A stretch of 38,102 bases of DNA from CAYMDP01 sp964389375 (GCA_964389375.1 CAYMDP010000027.1:1-38102), one strand, 5' to 3'; counted from the stretch's first letter, positions 9,701 to 17,889 are shown. Numbers and translations are program-made. The notes: generated from the sequence alone by a model not told the origin.

Positions 9701-9857
9701 GATAACGAATCGTAACCCGTATCGAGTTCATCGAGAACTCGGGCATTTCTTCTTTTCCGATGATCTCCCAGCAGACAATAGCTGTAAGAATCAGTCCAAA
9801 AAGGACGACATTGCAAATAAGTGGACGTTCTGAAAAGTACCGAATCCAATTTTTCAT
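6723..9857 (-). CDS. RND efflux pump inner-membrane subunit (AcrB/HAE-like)
   Basis: A 1044-residue pump with the full internal duplication: one TM helix near residues 12-30, a periplasmic porter domain, six TM helices, a second TM/porter unit and six more helices. The proton-relay pair is D405/D406 in GIVVDDAIIVAE; the second half has VVINDSIVML at the matching place. HAE-type pumps export drugs, detergents or lipophilic metabolites using the proton gradient. The metal-pump signature DFGxxxDG is absent, which argues against metal substrates. Length is normal for the family. The gene is first in a two-gene operon with the TolC-like gene; no periplasmic adaptor is encoded upstream or downstream. 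A palindromic candidate operator lies just upstream. The substrate cannot be told from sequence. Confidence 0.92.
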   Translation of the reverse strand: MKNWIRYFSERPLICNVVLFGLILTAIVCWEIIGKEEMPEFSMNSIRVTIRYPGASAEDVELFLTKPIEEKIKGLSGLYEVSSTSSFGSSSFSITMEPLVKNLSEKIQEIKDAVNSTVLPREAEDPVFRQFNSAEKAIMDVAIFHKSIEILSPEDRAELQKYALALKDRLLVLKEISAISPQGYLRPEIQIFVKPELLKKFDIPMAQVASAISEQHVRTPLGSMKDRHESEITILGELADIDSLKEVILRSGFQGQKITLAQVADIKHGFERVTSISKVQGREAIIFNIQKGASTDILAATKAVKTFIAEFKKNNQDSPIEVMLLDDESYDVRNRLSLVASNGLIGFILIVLVLFFFLDFRSGVWVAMGIPFSLAFTLIVALLLGYTINNMTLAAIIIVIGIVVDDAIIVAETIMRRQEKGEAEGISAVEGTFDVMKPVLASVLTTCAAFIPLMFFSGRFGLLIKYIPIIVFLMLLASLIESAFILPSHMARPLPGSKWWERTFPSLSKFSNIREVWIHKTEEFYKDILLKTLQFRSLLLLSFLGVLGLCMYLYLNKMSFVMFPREESSQVSVRVTGPENVTRLEMAKLVRQVENVFLEDQRGVLVGARSSIGQSRRGGEVRENEASLRVEITPPAERSIPLREILKIWEEKTASLEGFQEIRFIRDRFGSGSGSPIEIEIQENSDVLRAEVAERLQSALSQHPDLLNVEIETPVLRKEFKLNLKQEEVSRLNISFAQLASTLRAYVEGSILYTLNTGEEEVDVRLTSEDTAKANISDILDLRASNQSSYLVPIQNLVEVVEGWKPANIQRINFKRSLKVYADLKPGSKLTPLEIAEQLEQEVFPQVVKGAPSTNLQFRGEVEDSRESQSDFSTSLTLVLVLIFVLLVFLFNSVTTPFLIGAIIPFGVSGVILAFWAHGMERYGFFSVIGTLGMIGVVINDSIVMLTRFEEHNFFKEGSFADRLQRIAEISATRLRPVIVTTLTTVAGLLPTAYGIGGYDSMLAEMMLAMAWGLMFATLITLFLLPCIYSFYAVSFFKSRGENP

Positions 9858-9867
9858 TTAAGGTTTT

Positions 9868-9898
9868 ACTATCTTAGTAGAACTTATGAGTTCTTAGT
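9868..9898 (-). promoter_or_regulatory. Candidate operator upstream of the RND-TolC operon
   Basis: The 16-bp inverted repeat AGAACTTATGAGTTCT occupies 9879-9894 and is flanked by two direct CTTAGT hexamers (9873-9878 and 9893-9898). A smaller inverted repeat, ACTA-TCT-TAGT, lies at 9868-9878. The cluster ends 11 bases before the RND start codon, a position suited to repressor binding. The regulator is not encoded next door. CTTAGT/ACTAAG is also the half-site core of the BlaI-type operators at 25.2 kb, but the spacing differs. Confidence 0.4.
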
Positions 9899-9973
9899 AT
9901 GTTAACCGGCCAGGGTCCCGACCTTTGGTGGTCGAGAAATGCAAAGTCTGGTCTAGACACTAGAGGGTTCGGT

Positions 9974-11782
9974 TTAGCCCTTGGTCTTTGCTTCGAGCTC
10001 TTCCCAGCGTTTATATTTTCTGTCGAGCTCTGCTTGTGCCTGGGCGAGTTCTTCTAAAACTTGCGAAAGTTTTTTGTGATCTGAAAGCGCTTCGGAATCT
10101 TGGGTTTTCGCGGATAAGGATTCGACCTTTTGTTCGAGTTCAGAAATTGAACTCTCCATATTCTCGAGCTCAAATTTTTCTTTAAATGAGAGTTTTACTT
10201 TTTTCTGTGCGCCAGAATTTTTATTCTGCGCCATTTTGCTCTCTTGAATTTGTCTTAGGCCCTCTTCTTTAAACCAGTTTTCCCACTGAAAGTAGTCGGC
10301 AAATTTTTGCAGTTGCACGCCGCGCTCAAGCCATTCCTTCGGAGGAAAGGCCAAGAGTTGATTTGATACTGCATCTAAAAAATATCGATCGTGACTAACA
10401 ATGATCACGGCACCTTGAAATTGCTCTAGTGCGGCCTCGAGGACATCGAGTGTATCCGAGTCTAAGTCATTTGTGGGTTCATCTAAGACTAAGACTTGGC
10501 AGGACTTTAACATAATCTTTGCAAGCCTAAGGCGAGCTTGCTCACCGCCAGATAGTTTTCCGGCCGGAAGATCGACTTTAATACCAGAAAAAAGAAATCG
10601 ATCCAGATAGCTTCTGACATGCAAAGACTGCCCTTGAAAATCCACGTAGTCCCCATCAGAGACCACATTTTTTAAAACACTCTTGTTAAAATCAAGGGTC
10701 TCGGTATTTTGCTCAAAATATGAAATTTGGATTTTTTCGGTCTGCTCGACTTTTCCCGAACTGGGCTTTTCGGTGCCCAGTAAAATTTTAATCAGGGTGG
10801 ATTTTCCACAGCCATTATCACCAATAAGTCCAAGTCTGGTTTTTGGAGTGATCAATAAGTCTAAATCCTCAAACAAAGTATTTTCGCCAAATTTTTTGGA
10901 AATCCCAATGGCTTCAATCAGTTTTTTAGGGTTTCTTTCGGCCTCGCCGAAATGCAAAGCCACTTTTTTATTCTGATTTTTTCTTTCTAAGTCTGCAACG
11001 TCTTCGCGAAGGGCTTCGGTGCTCTGAATTCTTGCGCTTTGTTTTTTAATTCGAGCGATGGCACCTCGTCCAAGCCACTCAAGTTCTCGACGTAGAGTAT
11101 TTTTTTGAACCTTTTCATGACGTTTTAAGGCTGCGAGCTCCAGATTTTTGGTTTCAAGGTAATCTGCATAATTTCCATTGGTCAGTAAAAGGTAATTTGG
11201 GTTTCTGGGATCTAGGTCAATAATTCGAGTCGCGACTCTTTGTAAAAAAAGACGGTCGTGGGTCACCATCAATACAGAAAATCGCGAAGAGGAGAGGAAC
11301 TCTTCAAGCCAAAGAATACTTGAGACATCCAAGTGGTTCGTCGGCTCATCCAAAATAAGAAGATCCGGATCAAGAACAAGTTCTCTTGCTAGGGCCAAGC
11401 GTTTTTGCCAGCCCCCGGATAGCTGATCAACGGGGTGGTCTTCTCCGAACTGGGTCAGCCCGATCAAGCCCATCAAATGATAAGCCTTTGGATAGGCTTG
11501 ATCTTGATCAGGGTGTTTTTCGAGGATGCAATCCAAAACTCCCATGCCTTTTTTAAAACTTGGAGTTTGTTCCATAAAACCAATACGAAGACCTCTTTGA
11601 TGGGTCAGGCTTCCCGAGTCAGCTTGGATTTTTTCGGCAAGGATCTTCAGTAAAGTACTTTTTCCCGCTCCATTTGGACCGACTAGACCGACGCGCTCGT
11701 TGGGTTCAATGCCAAAACTGACGTCCTTAAAGAGAAGTCGATCACCAAATGATTTTTCGAGTTTATGGCAGTTCAGAAGAAT
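9974..11782 (-). CDS. ABC-F family ATPase (Uup-like), probable ATT start
   Basis: Two ABC domains in one soluble chain without membrane segments, as in ribosome-associated ABC-F translation factors. The first in-frame ATG (11575) would remove the first Walker A, but the frame continues upstream through LEKSFGDRLLFKDVSFG and GPNGAGKST. No ATG, GTG or TTG occurs in frame before the upstream TGA. The best start is ATT at 11782, six bases after a strong AAGGGAG. With that start (602 residues), Walker A is at 35-43 and the LSGGW signature at about 121. The second domain has GDNGCGKST and LSGGEQARL. The C-terminal 60 residues form a Leu/Glu/Lys coiled coil like the Uup C-terminal domain. Uup-type proteins act on ribosomes or DNA-associated processes. 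The family is secure and the start is inferred. Confidence 0.88.
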   Translation of the reverse strand: MLLNCHKLEKSFGDRLLFKDVSFGIEPNERVGLVGPNGAGKSTLLKILAEKIQADSGSLTHQRGLRIGFMEQTPSFKKGMGVLDCILEKHPDQDQAYPKAYHLMGLIGLTQFGEDHPVDQLSGGWQKRLALARELVLDPDLLILDEPTNHLDVSSILWLEEFLSSSRFSVLMVTHDRLFLQRVATRIIDLDPRNPNYLLLTNGNYADYLETKNLELAALKRHEKVQKNTLRRELEWLGRGAIARIKKQSARIQSTEALREDVADLERKNQNKKVALHFGEAERNPKKLIEAIGISKKFGENTLFEDLDLLITPKTRLGLIGDNGCGKSTLIKILLGTEKPSSGKVEQTEKIQISYFEQNTETLDFNKSVLKNVVSDGDYVDFQGQSLHVRSYLDRFLFSGIKVDLPAGKLSGGEQARLRLAKIMLKSCQVLVLDEPTNDLDSDTLDVLEAALEQFQGAVIIVSHDRYFLDAVSNQLLAFPPKEWLERGVQLQKFADYFQWENWFKEEGLRQIQESKMAQNKNSGAQKKVKLSFKEKFELENMESSISELEQKVESLSAKTQDSEALSDHKKLSQVLEELAQAQAELDRKYKRWEELEAKTKG

Positions 11783-11864
11783 GGGACTCTCCCTTGTTTT
11801 GCAAGGACCAAAGTTTCAAGTGTTAATGGACTTTTAATATAACGAATAGGGAAGGGAGAGCACT

Positions 11865-11912
11865 AAAAAAGCCCCGATCCTCAAAAAAATTGAACTCTTC
11901 TTTGGCGAGGCT
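11865..11912 (-). terminator. Probable Rho-independent terminator of the DCC-OsmC operon
   Basis: Read on the minus strand just after the OsmC stop codon, AGCCTCG pairs with CGGGGCT (seven pairs, one G-T), followed at once by six T residues (A run at 11865-11870). The loop is long (about 29 bases) and holds a small internal TCAA/TTGA stem. It is well placed, but the loop size lowers confidence. Confidence 0.5.
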
Positions 11913-12338
11913 TTAAAGAAGCAAGAAGTCGAACTGGCACTGGGTCTTTACCGAATTAAGAATAAATCCAGATCGGGCGGCTTTCTTGGCCAAGAACAAT
12001 GCCTTTTCTGGGTCTGAGGGCTTCCTCAGTGTGACCTTGGCAAGAAGTGATTTCATGATGGGTTTTTTACTGTCATCAAGATCCACAATAAGATCTGAAG
12101 AAATAGAAATACTTTCGTAACTTAACTTTGACATTTCAGCGTAGACCTTAAAGGTCGCAAGAAAGCAGTTCGATAGGGCCTGATTAAAAAGATCCTCAGG
12201 GCTAAGTCCACCTCCAGGGCCCTCGAACTCAGTTGGGATCGAAAGTCTAGTTTGAAGCTCGCCGCAGCGGACGTTCCAGCTTTTATCCATTCCACTTTGG
12301 CTTTCTGACAAGGAGCTAAATGTGATGGGATACTTCAT
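11913..12338 (-). CDS. OsmC/Ohr-like protein
   Basis: A 141-residue protein with the OsmC layout: an N-terminal beta-sheet segment, LSPEDLFNQALSNCFLATF with the first active Cys at residue 58, and the second Cys at residue 134 in VKTQCQFDF. OsmC-family proteins reduce organic or hydrogen peroxides with a Cys pair in the cytosol; many paralogues are only thiol proteins of unknown substrate. The ATG at 12338 is chosen because it shares a base with the stop of the upstream DCC gene (TGATG), which points to translational coupling. A TTG one codon earlier is less likely. Pairing with a thiol-disulfide-type protein supports a redox role. Confidence 0.85.
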   Translation of the reverse strand: MKYPITFSSLSESQSGMDKSWNVRCGELQTRLSIPTEFEGPGGGLSPEDLFNQALSNCFLATFKVYAEMSKLSYESISISSDLIVDLDDSKKPIMKSLLAKVTLRKPSDPEKALFLAKKAARSGFILNSVKTQCQFDFLLL

Positions 12339-12751
12339 CAAGTCTTCCTTTTTAATTCGCAGTAAGGACTGTCAGCGCAATCTTCGGGTCTCATCTGGGG
12401 AAGTAGTGGCCGAATCTTCGCAAATAAAGAATACAGGCCTTTGCTTAAGGGAAATAGGATCGGGTTATTTACAACTTTTATTAGCCACCGGTATCCAGGT
12501 AAGACCTGCCATACTTGAAGGAAGGCCTCGACGCCCGTAAAGACTTGCCCATCTGCGGTTCGGACGTGGATAAAGCGGTGGACTAAAAATGGATCGAGAC
12601 CTTCTTTTTTTGCATCAAAGTCGGGCCTTGTAATGTCGATAAAGTCTATCAGTTCAGAGCCGCGGCTTGATTTGTATTGTTTGATCTCCCGCGAACACAG
12701 GTGGCAGAGTCCATCAAAATACATACTAAGGCGGGCGGGAGGCTTATTCAT
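12338..12751 (-). CDS. DCC-family thiol-disulfide oxidoreductase-like protein (DUF393)
   Basis: A 137-residue protein with the defining N-terminal motif YFDGLCHLCSREI, in which Asp13, Cys16 and Cys19 give the D-G-x-C-x-x-C signature of a thioredoxin-like fold. Residues VFTGVEAFLQVWQVLPGYRWL and the PILFPLSKGLYSLFAKIRP helix match the family's second half. Two extra Cys lie near the C-terminus (EDCADSPYC). Members are thought to be small cytosolic thiol oxidoreductases, but reactions are mostly unproven. The stop codon overlaps the OsmC start by one base, so the two form an operon with this gene first. Confidence 0.85.
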   Translation of the reverse strand: MNKPPARLSMYFDGLCHLCSREIKQYKSSRGSELIDFIDITRPDFDAKKEGLDPFLVHRFIHVRTADGQVFTGVEAFLQVWQVLPGYRWLIKVVNNPILFPLSKGLYSLFAKIRPLLPQMRPEDCADSPYCELKRKT

Positions 12752-12776
12752 CTTTTTATTTTAAGGCGTCTCTCTG

Positions 12777-12808
12777 AAAAAGTCGAGAAGCCCGCCTTTT
12801 GAGGGCTT
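12777..12808 (-). terminator. Candidate terminator of the signalling operon
   Basis: On the minus strand, downstream of the LOV hybrid kinase stop, AAGCCC and GGGCTT form a six-pair stem around a nine-base loop (12788-12808). Five T residues follow after six bases. It lies in the only gap between this operon and the DCC gene. Confidence 0.45.
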
Positions 12809-12828
12809 AGGGAAACGACGTATTTTAG

Positions 12829-14876
12829 TTATTGGCTAAGAACACTCCGCACTTTTTCGAGAAGACTTCTAGATGTAAAAGGTTTGTCTAAGAAACCAGT
12901 GACGGCACCTGATATTCCGCCCTTTAAGGGGGTGTCCTCTGTGTATCCAGAGATAAAAAGAAAACGAGCCTTGGGATTTATGCGCAAAATATTCTCGCTC
13001 AGTTCCCGGCCTCCCATAATGGGCATAATCACGTCTGAAACAATCAGGTCGACTTGTTTGCCATGATTTTGATAGATGTTTAGTGCCTCTTTGCCATTAG
13101 GGGCCTCCATCACTCGAAAGCCCGCTCTTTGCAGCGTGTTTACGAGGATTGAGCGAAGCTCTTCTTGATCTTCGGCAATTAAGACAGTTTGGCCAGTTAA
13201 AGTCGAAGTCACAGAGCCCGAGCTTGAGACTTCTTTTTGGATTCCGGCGGCACTTAAGGGAAGGTAGATATGAAAGCTTGCACCTTTTCCGAGCGTACTT
13301 AAGACTTCAATGTAACCCTTGCTAGACTCTACTGTAGTTAGTACAGTTGGAAGACCAAGTCCTGTTCCTTTGCCGACTTCTTTTGTAGTAAAGAATGGCT
13401 CAAAAATATGAGCTAAGGTTGCCTGATCCATTCCCGCANNNNNNNNNNTCCCGCACCAGTATCGACGACGGAGAGCTTGACATAAGCTCCGGGCGGGGCT
13501 GTTTTGTTTCCTATAAACCTTGGTTCTTTAAGTTGATACAAGTTGGTCTCGATTCGAATTTTTCCGCCCTTTGCTAGAGCATCGCGAGCATTGACAACAA
13601 GGTTAACCAAAATTTGTTCGAATTGACCCTTGTCCCCCAACACAACTTTTAGCTCCGGAGAAAGGCGAGTTTCAAATTCAATATTTTCTCCGATTAATCT
13701 TTTTAGCATCTCCGTGAGGTCTTGAATGATCAAATCGAGATCTAGCGGTTTTTGGGCCGCCGGCTCTTTACGACTGAAAGCGAGAAGTTGCCGAGTCAAT
13801 TCAGCGCCCTTTTCTTGGGTTGATAAGATGGACTCAATGCCCTGGGCCACGGGCCCTTCTTTGGGGATTTTTGTCAGTAAAAGTTCGGCATGAAGGCCAA
13901 TCACAGAGAGCAAATTATTAAAGTCATGGGCGATGCCTCCGGCGAAATTTCCGAGGGCGTCCATCTTTTGTGAATGCTGAAGTTGTTGCTCTAGGTTTTT
14001 CTTTTCAGTGGAGTCTCTTTGGATTCCCACAAAGTGGCTTAAGTTTCCTTTTTGGTCATGAACGGGAGAAAGAATAAAGCTATTCCAAAATGCTTGCCCG
14101 TCTTTTCGATAATTCAGAATCTCGATCTCGCAGGGGCGACGTTCGGCGATGGCCGATCGGATAAGGGCCACGGATTCAGGATTGGTCTGAGGTCCTTGAA
14201 GAAATCGACAGTTTTTTCCTAAGACTTCCTCTGCAGAATAGCCAGTCAGCTTCTCGAAGCCAGGACTTGCAAAGACAATGGGATTATCTTTTTGATTGGG
14301 GTCTGTGATTAGAATCCCTTGAGAAACTGCCATGATTGCCCTGTCCCTCAACCGAAGTTGTTCTTGCTCCCTTCGCAAGGCTTCGTTGGCTTCATGAAGT
14401 TGCATACTCTTTTCTTCTAATTTTCGGATCAAGGTTTCACTATACAGTTTTCCGGTTTCTTCATTATCGCCCGATGGTCTTTTGACCTGATAGCCTTTTC
14501 CGGATCTTTTTTGACCAGCGATTTCTTCGATTTGCTTTAAAAGTTCAGTTGGGTCCATCGGTTTTATGATAAAGGAATCTGCTCCAAGATTAAGGGCAAG
14601 CTGTTCATCCGCAGCCTCGATGTAGGTTGCCGTGTAGACTATGAATGGAATTTCAACAAGTCGTGGATCCGCCTTCCAGTAGCGAAGCAGTGTGTACCCG
14701 TCCATGACGGGCATTAACAAGTCAGAAACGACAATATCCGGTGGAGATTGTCGGGCGATGACGAGCGCTTCGGCGCCATGTTTGGCAGAGCTGACCTTCC
14801 ATTGATGGCCCTCAAAAAGGGCCTTAAGTAAGTAAAGATTTTCTTCTTTATCATCTACAATCAGAACATGCTTCAT
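12829..14876 (-). CDS. REC-LOV-histidine kinase-REC hybrid sensor (split by assembly gap)
   Basis: Order from the N-terminus: receiver domain (phospho-acceptor Asp52 in VSDLLMP), a coiled linker at about 150-185, a PAS domain with the LOV signature GKNCRFLQG (Cys223), a HisKA helix with His317 in GGIAHDFNNLL, an HATPase domain and a C-terminal receiver (SDVIMPIMGG). LOV domains bind flavin and form a Cys adduct in blue light. Besides Cys223, the flavin contacts N255, N265 and Q286 sit at the same spacing from the Cys as in plant phototropin LOV2 (+32, +42, +63). Ten Ns at 13439-13448 split the gene. Flanking bases join to give DTGAGMDQATLAHIFEPFF, so it is one gene. No DNA-binding output is present; the terminal receiver probably passes or buffers phosphate. 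It is last in a three-gene operon, two bases after the receiver gene. Confidence 0.9.
13439..13448. other. Ten-N assembly gap with 7-bp overlap of flanks
   Basis: TCCCGCA is present both immediately before the Ns (13432-13438) and immediately after them (13449-13455). Collapsing the Ns and one copy restores an uninterrupted histidine kinase G1 box (DTGAG followed by MDQA). The 17 surplus bases cause the apparent frameshift. The gap is therefore an unmerged contig overlap, not missing biology. Confidence 0.9.
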
Positions 14877-14878
14877 AC

Positions 14879-15268
14879 TTAACCCTTGTTTTTCTTTTGT
14901 TTAAAACGAATGTCGTGAATTTCTCTGACGAAGGTGTCAGGGTCGATGGGCTTTTCGATATAACCATCGCAGCCCGCCGCGATGGCTTTTTCACGATCAC
15001 CGGCCATAGCGTAAGAGGTCACCGCGATCATGGTTGTATCCGTCAGATCTGGAATCTGTCGAATCGCTTTTGCAACGGCATATCCGTCAAGAGTCGGTAG
15101 CTGGATATCGAGTAATACAATGGCAGGTTTTAACTTCTTTGCCAGCTCTATCCCTAATATTCCATCTCGAGCCCATTGTACTTCGTATCCATTATGCTCT
15201 AGAAGGTAGGTGGCCAAGTACCTATTCTGTTCGCTATCTTCGATAAGCAGGACGTTTTTTTTATCCAT
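14879..15268 (-). CDS. Single-domain response regulator (CheY/DivK-like)
   Basis: A 129-residue stand-alone receiver domain: acidic pocket Glu10/Asp11, phospho-acceptor Asp54 in VLLDIQLP, conserved Thr84 and Lys106 before Pro107. Nothing follows the domain except a short basic tail (KQKKNKG). The IQLPTLDGYAVAKAIR and YIEKPIDPDTF stretches resemble DivK-type shuttles in phosphorelays. The gene starts at the base next to the stop of the upstream kinase and ends two bases before the LOV hybrid kinase, so all three are one transcript. It most likely carries phosphate between the two kinases or to a distant partner. Confidence 0.9.
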   Translation of the reverse strand: MDKKNVLLIEDSEQNRYLATYLLEHNGYEVQWARDGILGIELAKKLKPAIVLLDIQLPTLDGYAVAKAIRQIPDLTDTTMIAVTSYAMAGDREKAIAAGCDGYIEKPIDPDTFVREIHDIRFKQKKNKG

Positions 15269-17728
15269 TTAATTCTCTCTCGAAAGCAGTTTTAACGTAA
15301 ATTCAGAACCCTTTAGCCACTCACTTTGGACTTGAATATCGCCATCCAGAAGTCCTGCCAAACGACGGCAAATGGCAAGTCCAAGACCGGTCCCTTCGTG
15401 ATTGCGAGTCAAACCCGAATCAAGTTGTCGAAAGGGGAGAAACAAAAGCTCTAAGTCTTCTGCTTTAATTCCAATTCCGGTGTCTTTTACCCGAACCAGA
15501 AGTATACGGGGAGACTTTTGAATTTCTACCGAAACTTCTATACCGCCACGTTCGGTAAACTTGATGGCATTATTAATCAAATTCATAAGGATTTGTTCGG
15601 TTCTTCTTCGGTCGCCGCGCCAAAGTCCCAGCTCCTTAGGACAGAGAACTTTTAAGTAAAGTCCTTTTCGTTCGGCATCATTTCTAACGACATTGACCAC
15701 TCGGTCCACGGACTCATTCAAATCAAAATCTTTGTGTTCGACGTCAAGCTGATTGGCTTCAATTTTTGAAAGATCCAAGACATCATTGATCAACTCGAGG
15801 AGGTGTTTGGCACTAGATCGAACCATCGAAAGTTGTTTACTTTGTTCTGCGTTCAATGGGCCTGCAAGTTCTTGTAAAATAATCCCAGTAAATCCAATGA
15901 TCGAGTTCAGTGGTGTTCTTAATTCGTGGGACATCGTCGCGAGAAATGCAGACTTCAATTGATCCGCAACTTGAGCTTGGCTGAGGGCGGCTTTTAGCTC
16001 TTGTGTACGAAGTTCTACTTTTGACTCAAGAGACTCGTTAAGGTCTCTTAGTTTTTTTTCGGTTTCTTTGCGCTCGGTAATGTCTCGTACGATTCCCATC
16101 AGATTTCCGTTTGGCATAAGGGTGGCCATGACTTCTGCGGGAAATGTAGATCCATCCTTGCGTTTAAAAATCCATTCTTTGTGATGATCTAATCGAGATT
16201 GAATCTCATCTATGGCTTGATCGATTGCCTGTCGCCCTTCAGAGACGATAATGTCAGAGGCATTCAGCCCGATAAGCTCGGACCTTTTGTAGCCTAACAT
16301 TTGGCAAATGCTTGCGTTGGCATCGAGGTAAGTGCTTTGACTGTCACCAATTAAAATCCCGTCTGGCGCATAATGAAAAAGAGTTTGGTAACTGGCTTCA
16401 ATTTCAAGTCGAGCTTGCTCCGCCAGTATTTTGTCTGAAACGTCGATTCCCACTCCGACCAGGCAAACAGAGTCACCAAGAACAATTCGTTTTCCGGTTA
16501 AAAAATGAGGGGTTGAAGTTCCATCTTTGGACATGAATGGAGCCTCGATAAAAGATTCGCCCTTCTCGAAGACCTCTGCAATGCGGTTTTTTACATTCGC
16601 TCTGACGCCCTCGGAAAAAAAGTCCAGAGGATGCATCTTGGCGATTTCTTCATGGGAGTATCCCGACACGCGCTCAAAGTTTTTGTTCCACCTTAAAAAC
16701 CGGCCGCTCTCATCGTAAAAGTACAATAATCCCGGCATACTTTCGATCATCGTGTCCGAGAAAAGACGTTCTCCCATGGCAGTCGCCTGTGCAATCATTT
16801 GCTCGGACTTGATCCTCATGTTGTCTAGGGCAAACGAAATATCGGATGTGACCTTACTTAAAAGCTCGACCTCTTTGTCCTGAAAATACCCCACTTGGTC
16901 CGAATAAACGCTTAAGGTTCCTTTGGGGGCGCCTTTTTCGCAGATCGTAAAAGCCGCAGAGGCCGCGTAGCCATGAGCCTTAAGCTGATTCCGCCAGGGA
17001 GTGCTTGCCGGATCATTTAACAGGTCATTGCTAATGTAGCTTGAATTTTGTCGGAAGGCTCGGCCAGTCGGACCCATGCCTTCGACTCTATCGTCTGCAT
17101 AGATCTTTATTTTATTTAAGTAGCCCGCTTCATCTCCTGATTGTGCGATGGGGGTAATTTCTTTCGAGTCTGCATCAAGCCAACCAATCCAGCTCATGCG
17201 AAAGCCAGCGTCTTCTGTCAGTGATCTACAAATATTTTTAAGCAGATCAGATCGGGTTTGAGCGCCCATCAAGGCCTGGCCAATTTTAAGAACAGAAGAG
17301 TAAAGACGAGAAAGGCGTAAAAGCTCGAGCTCTTTTAAGTTTGCTGCTGAAATTTCGCGCGCTATCTGCGAGGTTCCGATAATTTTTCCCTGTTCGTTTT
17401 TTATCGGTGAGATCCTGATCGAGACATCAATAGGTTTTTTCTCACGAGTTTGTCGGCGGGTTTCGAAGGCTGGGATTTTTTCTCCAGCCAAGACGCGCTG
17501 TAGGGCAAGGTCTTCTTCTGCCCGGAAGTTTTCTGGGATTAAGTCTTGGTCCGAAGAGCCAATGATGTCTTGCGCTTTAATATTGAATAGATCTTCGGCC
17601 GCCTGATTCCAACTGGTGATTTGATTTTTCAGATTCTTACTAAAAATGGCGTCGACGGAAGAGTTCAATATGGCCGCATAATGTGCCTGGTTTTGGTTTA
17701 AACTGGTGAGATCTGAATCTGGACGCAC
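15269..17728 (-). CDS. PAS-GAF-PAS-PAS sensor histidine kinase
   Basis: An 819-residue soluble kinase with no membrane helices. A PAS domain at about 15-125 is followed by a GAF domain at about 140-300 (FRMSWIGWLDADSKEI to DISFALDNMRI), PAS domains at about 325-440 and 445-560, a coiled coil, HisKA with the phosphorylated His601 in SHELRTPLNSIIGF, and an HATPase domain ending DTGIGI and GTGLGLAICRRL. The start is GTG 17728, with AAAGG six bases upstream. None of its PAS domains has the LOV cysteine motif, so its ligands are unknown. It lacks its own receiver and is followed directly by a CheY-like gene, the likely phosphate acceptor. It is first in the operon. Confidence 0.9.
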   Translation of the reverse strand: MRPDSDLTSLNQNQAHYAAILNSSVDAIFSKNLKNQITSWNQAAEDLFNIKAQDIIGSSDQDLIPENFRAEEDLALQRVLAGEKIPAFETRRQTREKKPIDVSIRISPIKNEQGKIIGTSQIAREISAANLKELELLRLSRLYSSVLKIGQALMGAQTRSDLLKNICRSLTEDAGFRMSWIGWLDADSKEITPIAQSGDEAGYLNKIKIYADDRVEGMGPTGRAFRQNSSYISNDLLNDPASTPWRNQLKAHGYAASAAFTICEKGAPKGTLSVYSDQVGYFQDKEVELLSKVTSDISFALDNMRIKSEQMIAQATAMGERLFSDTMIESMPGLLYFYDESGRFLRWNKNFERVSGYSHEEIAKMHPLDFFSEGVRANVKNRIAEVFEKGESFIEAPFMSKDGTSTPHFLTGKRIVLGDSVCLVGVGIDVSDKILAEQARLEIEASYQTLFHYAPDGILIGDSQSTYLDANASICQMLGYKRSELIGLNASDIIVSEGRQAIDQAIDEIQSRLDHHKEWIFKRKDGSTFPAEVMATLMPNGNLMGIVRDITERKETEKKLRDLNESLESKVELRTQELKAALSQAQVADQLKSAFLATMSHELRTPLNSIIGFTGIILQELAGPLNAEQSKQLSMVRSSAKHLLELINDVLDLSKIEANQLDVEHKDFDLNESVDRVVNVVRNDAERKGLYLKVLCPKELGLWRGDRRRTEQILMNLINNAIKFTERGGIEVSVEIQKSPRILLVRVKDTGIGIKAEDLELLFLPFRQLDSGLTRNHEGTGLGLAICRRLAGLLDGDIQVQSEWLKGSEFTLKLLSREN

Positions 17729-17889
17729 AGTGACCTTTCTGTAGGCCTATAGGTAATAGACAATGTGGCTGTGAAGTAAATAGAAAATTGATGAAGTCAG
17801 GGCTTTCCTGGGTGACTTGGCTGCCTAGAGTCTAAGACGCTTTGCGATAGGGGGCTAAAAGTCGGTTTGGTCGGGCTTTTGGGACTTTG

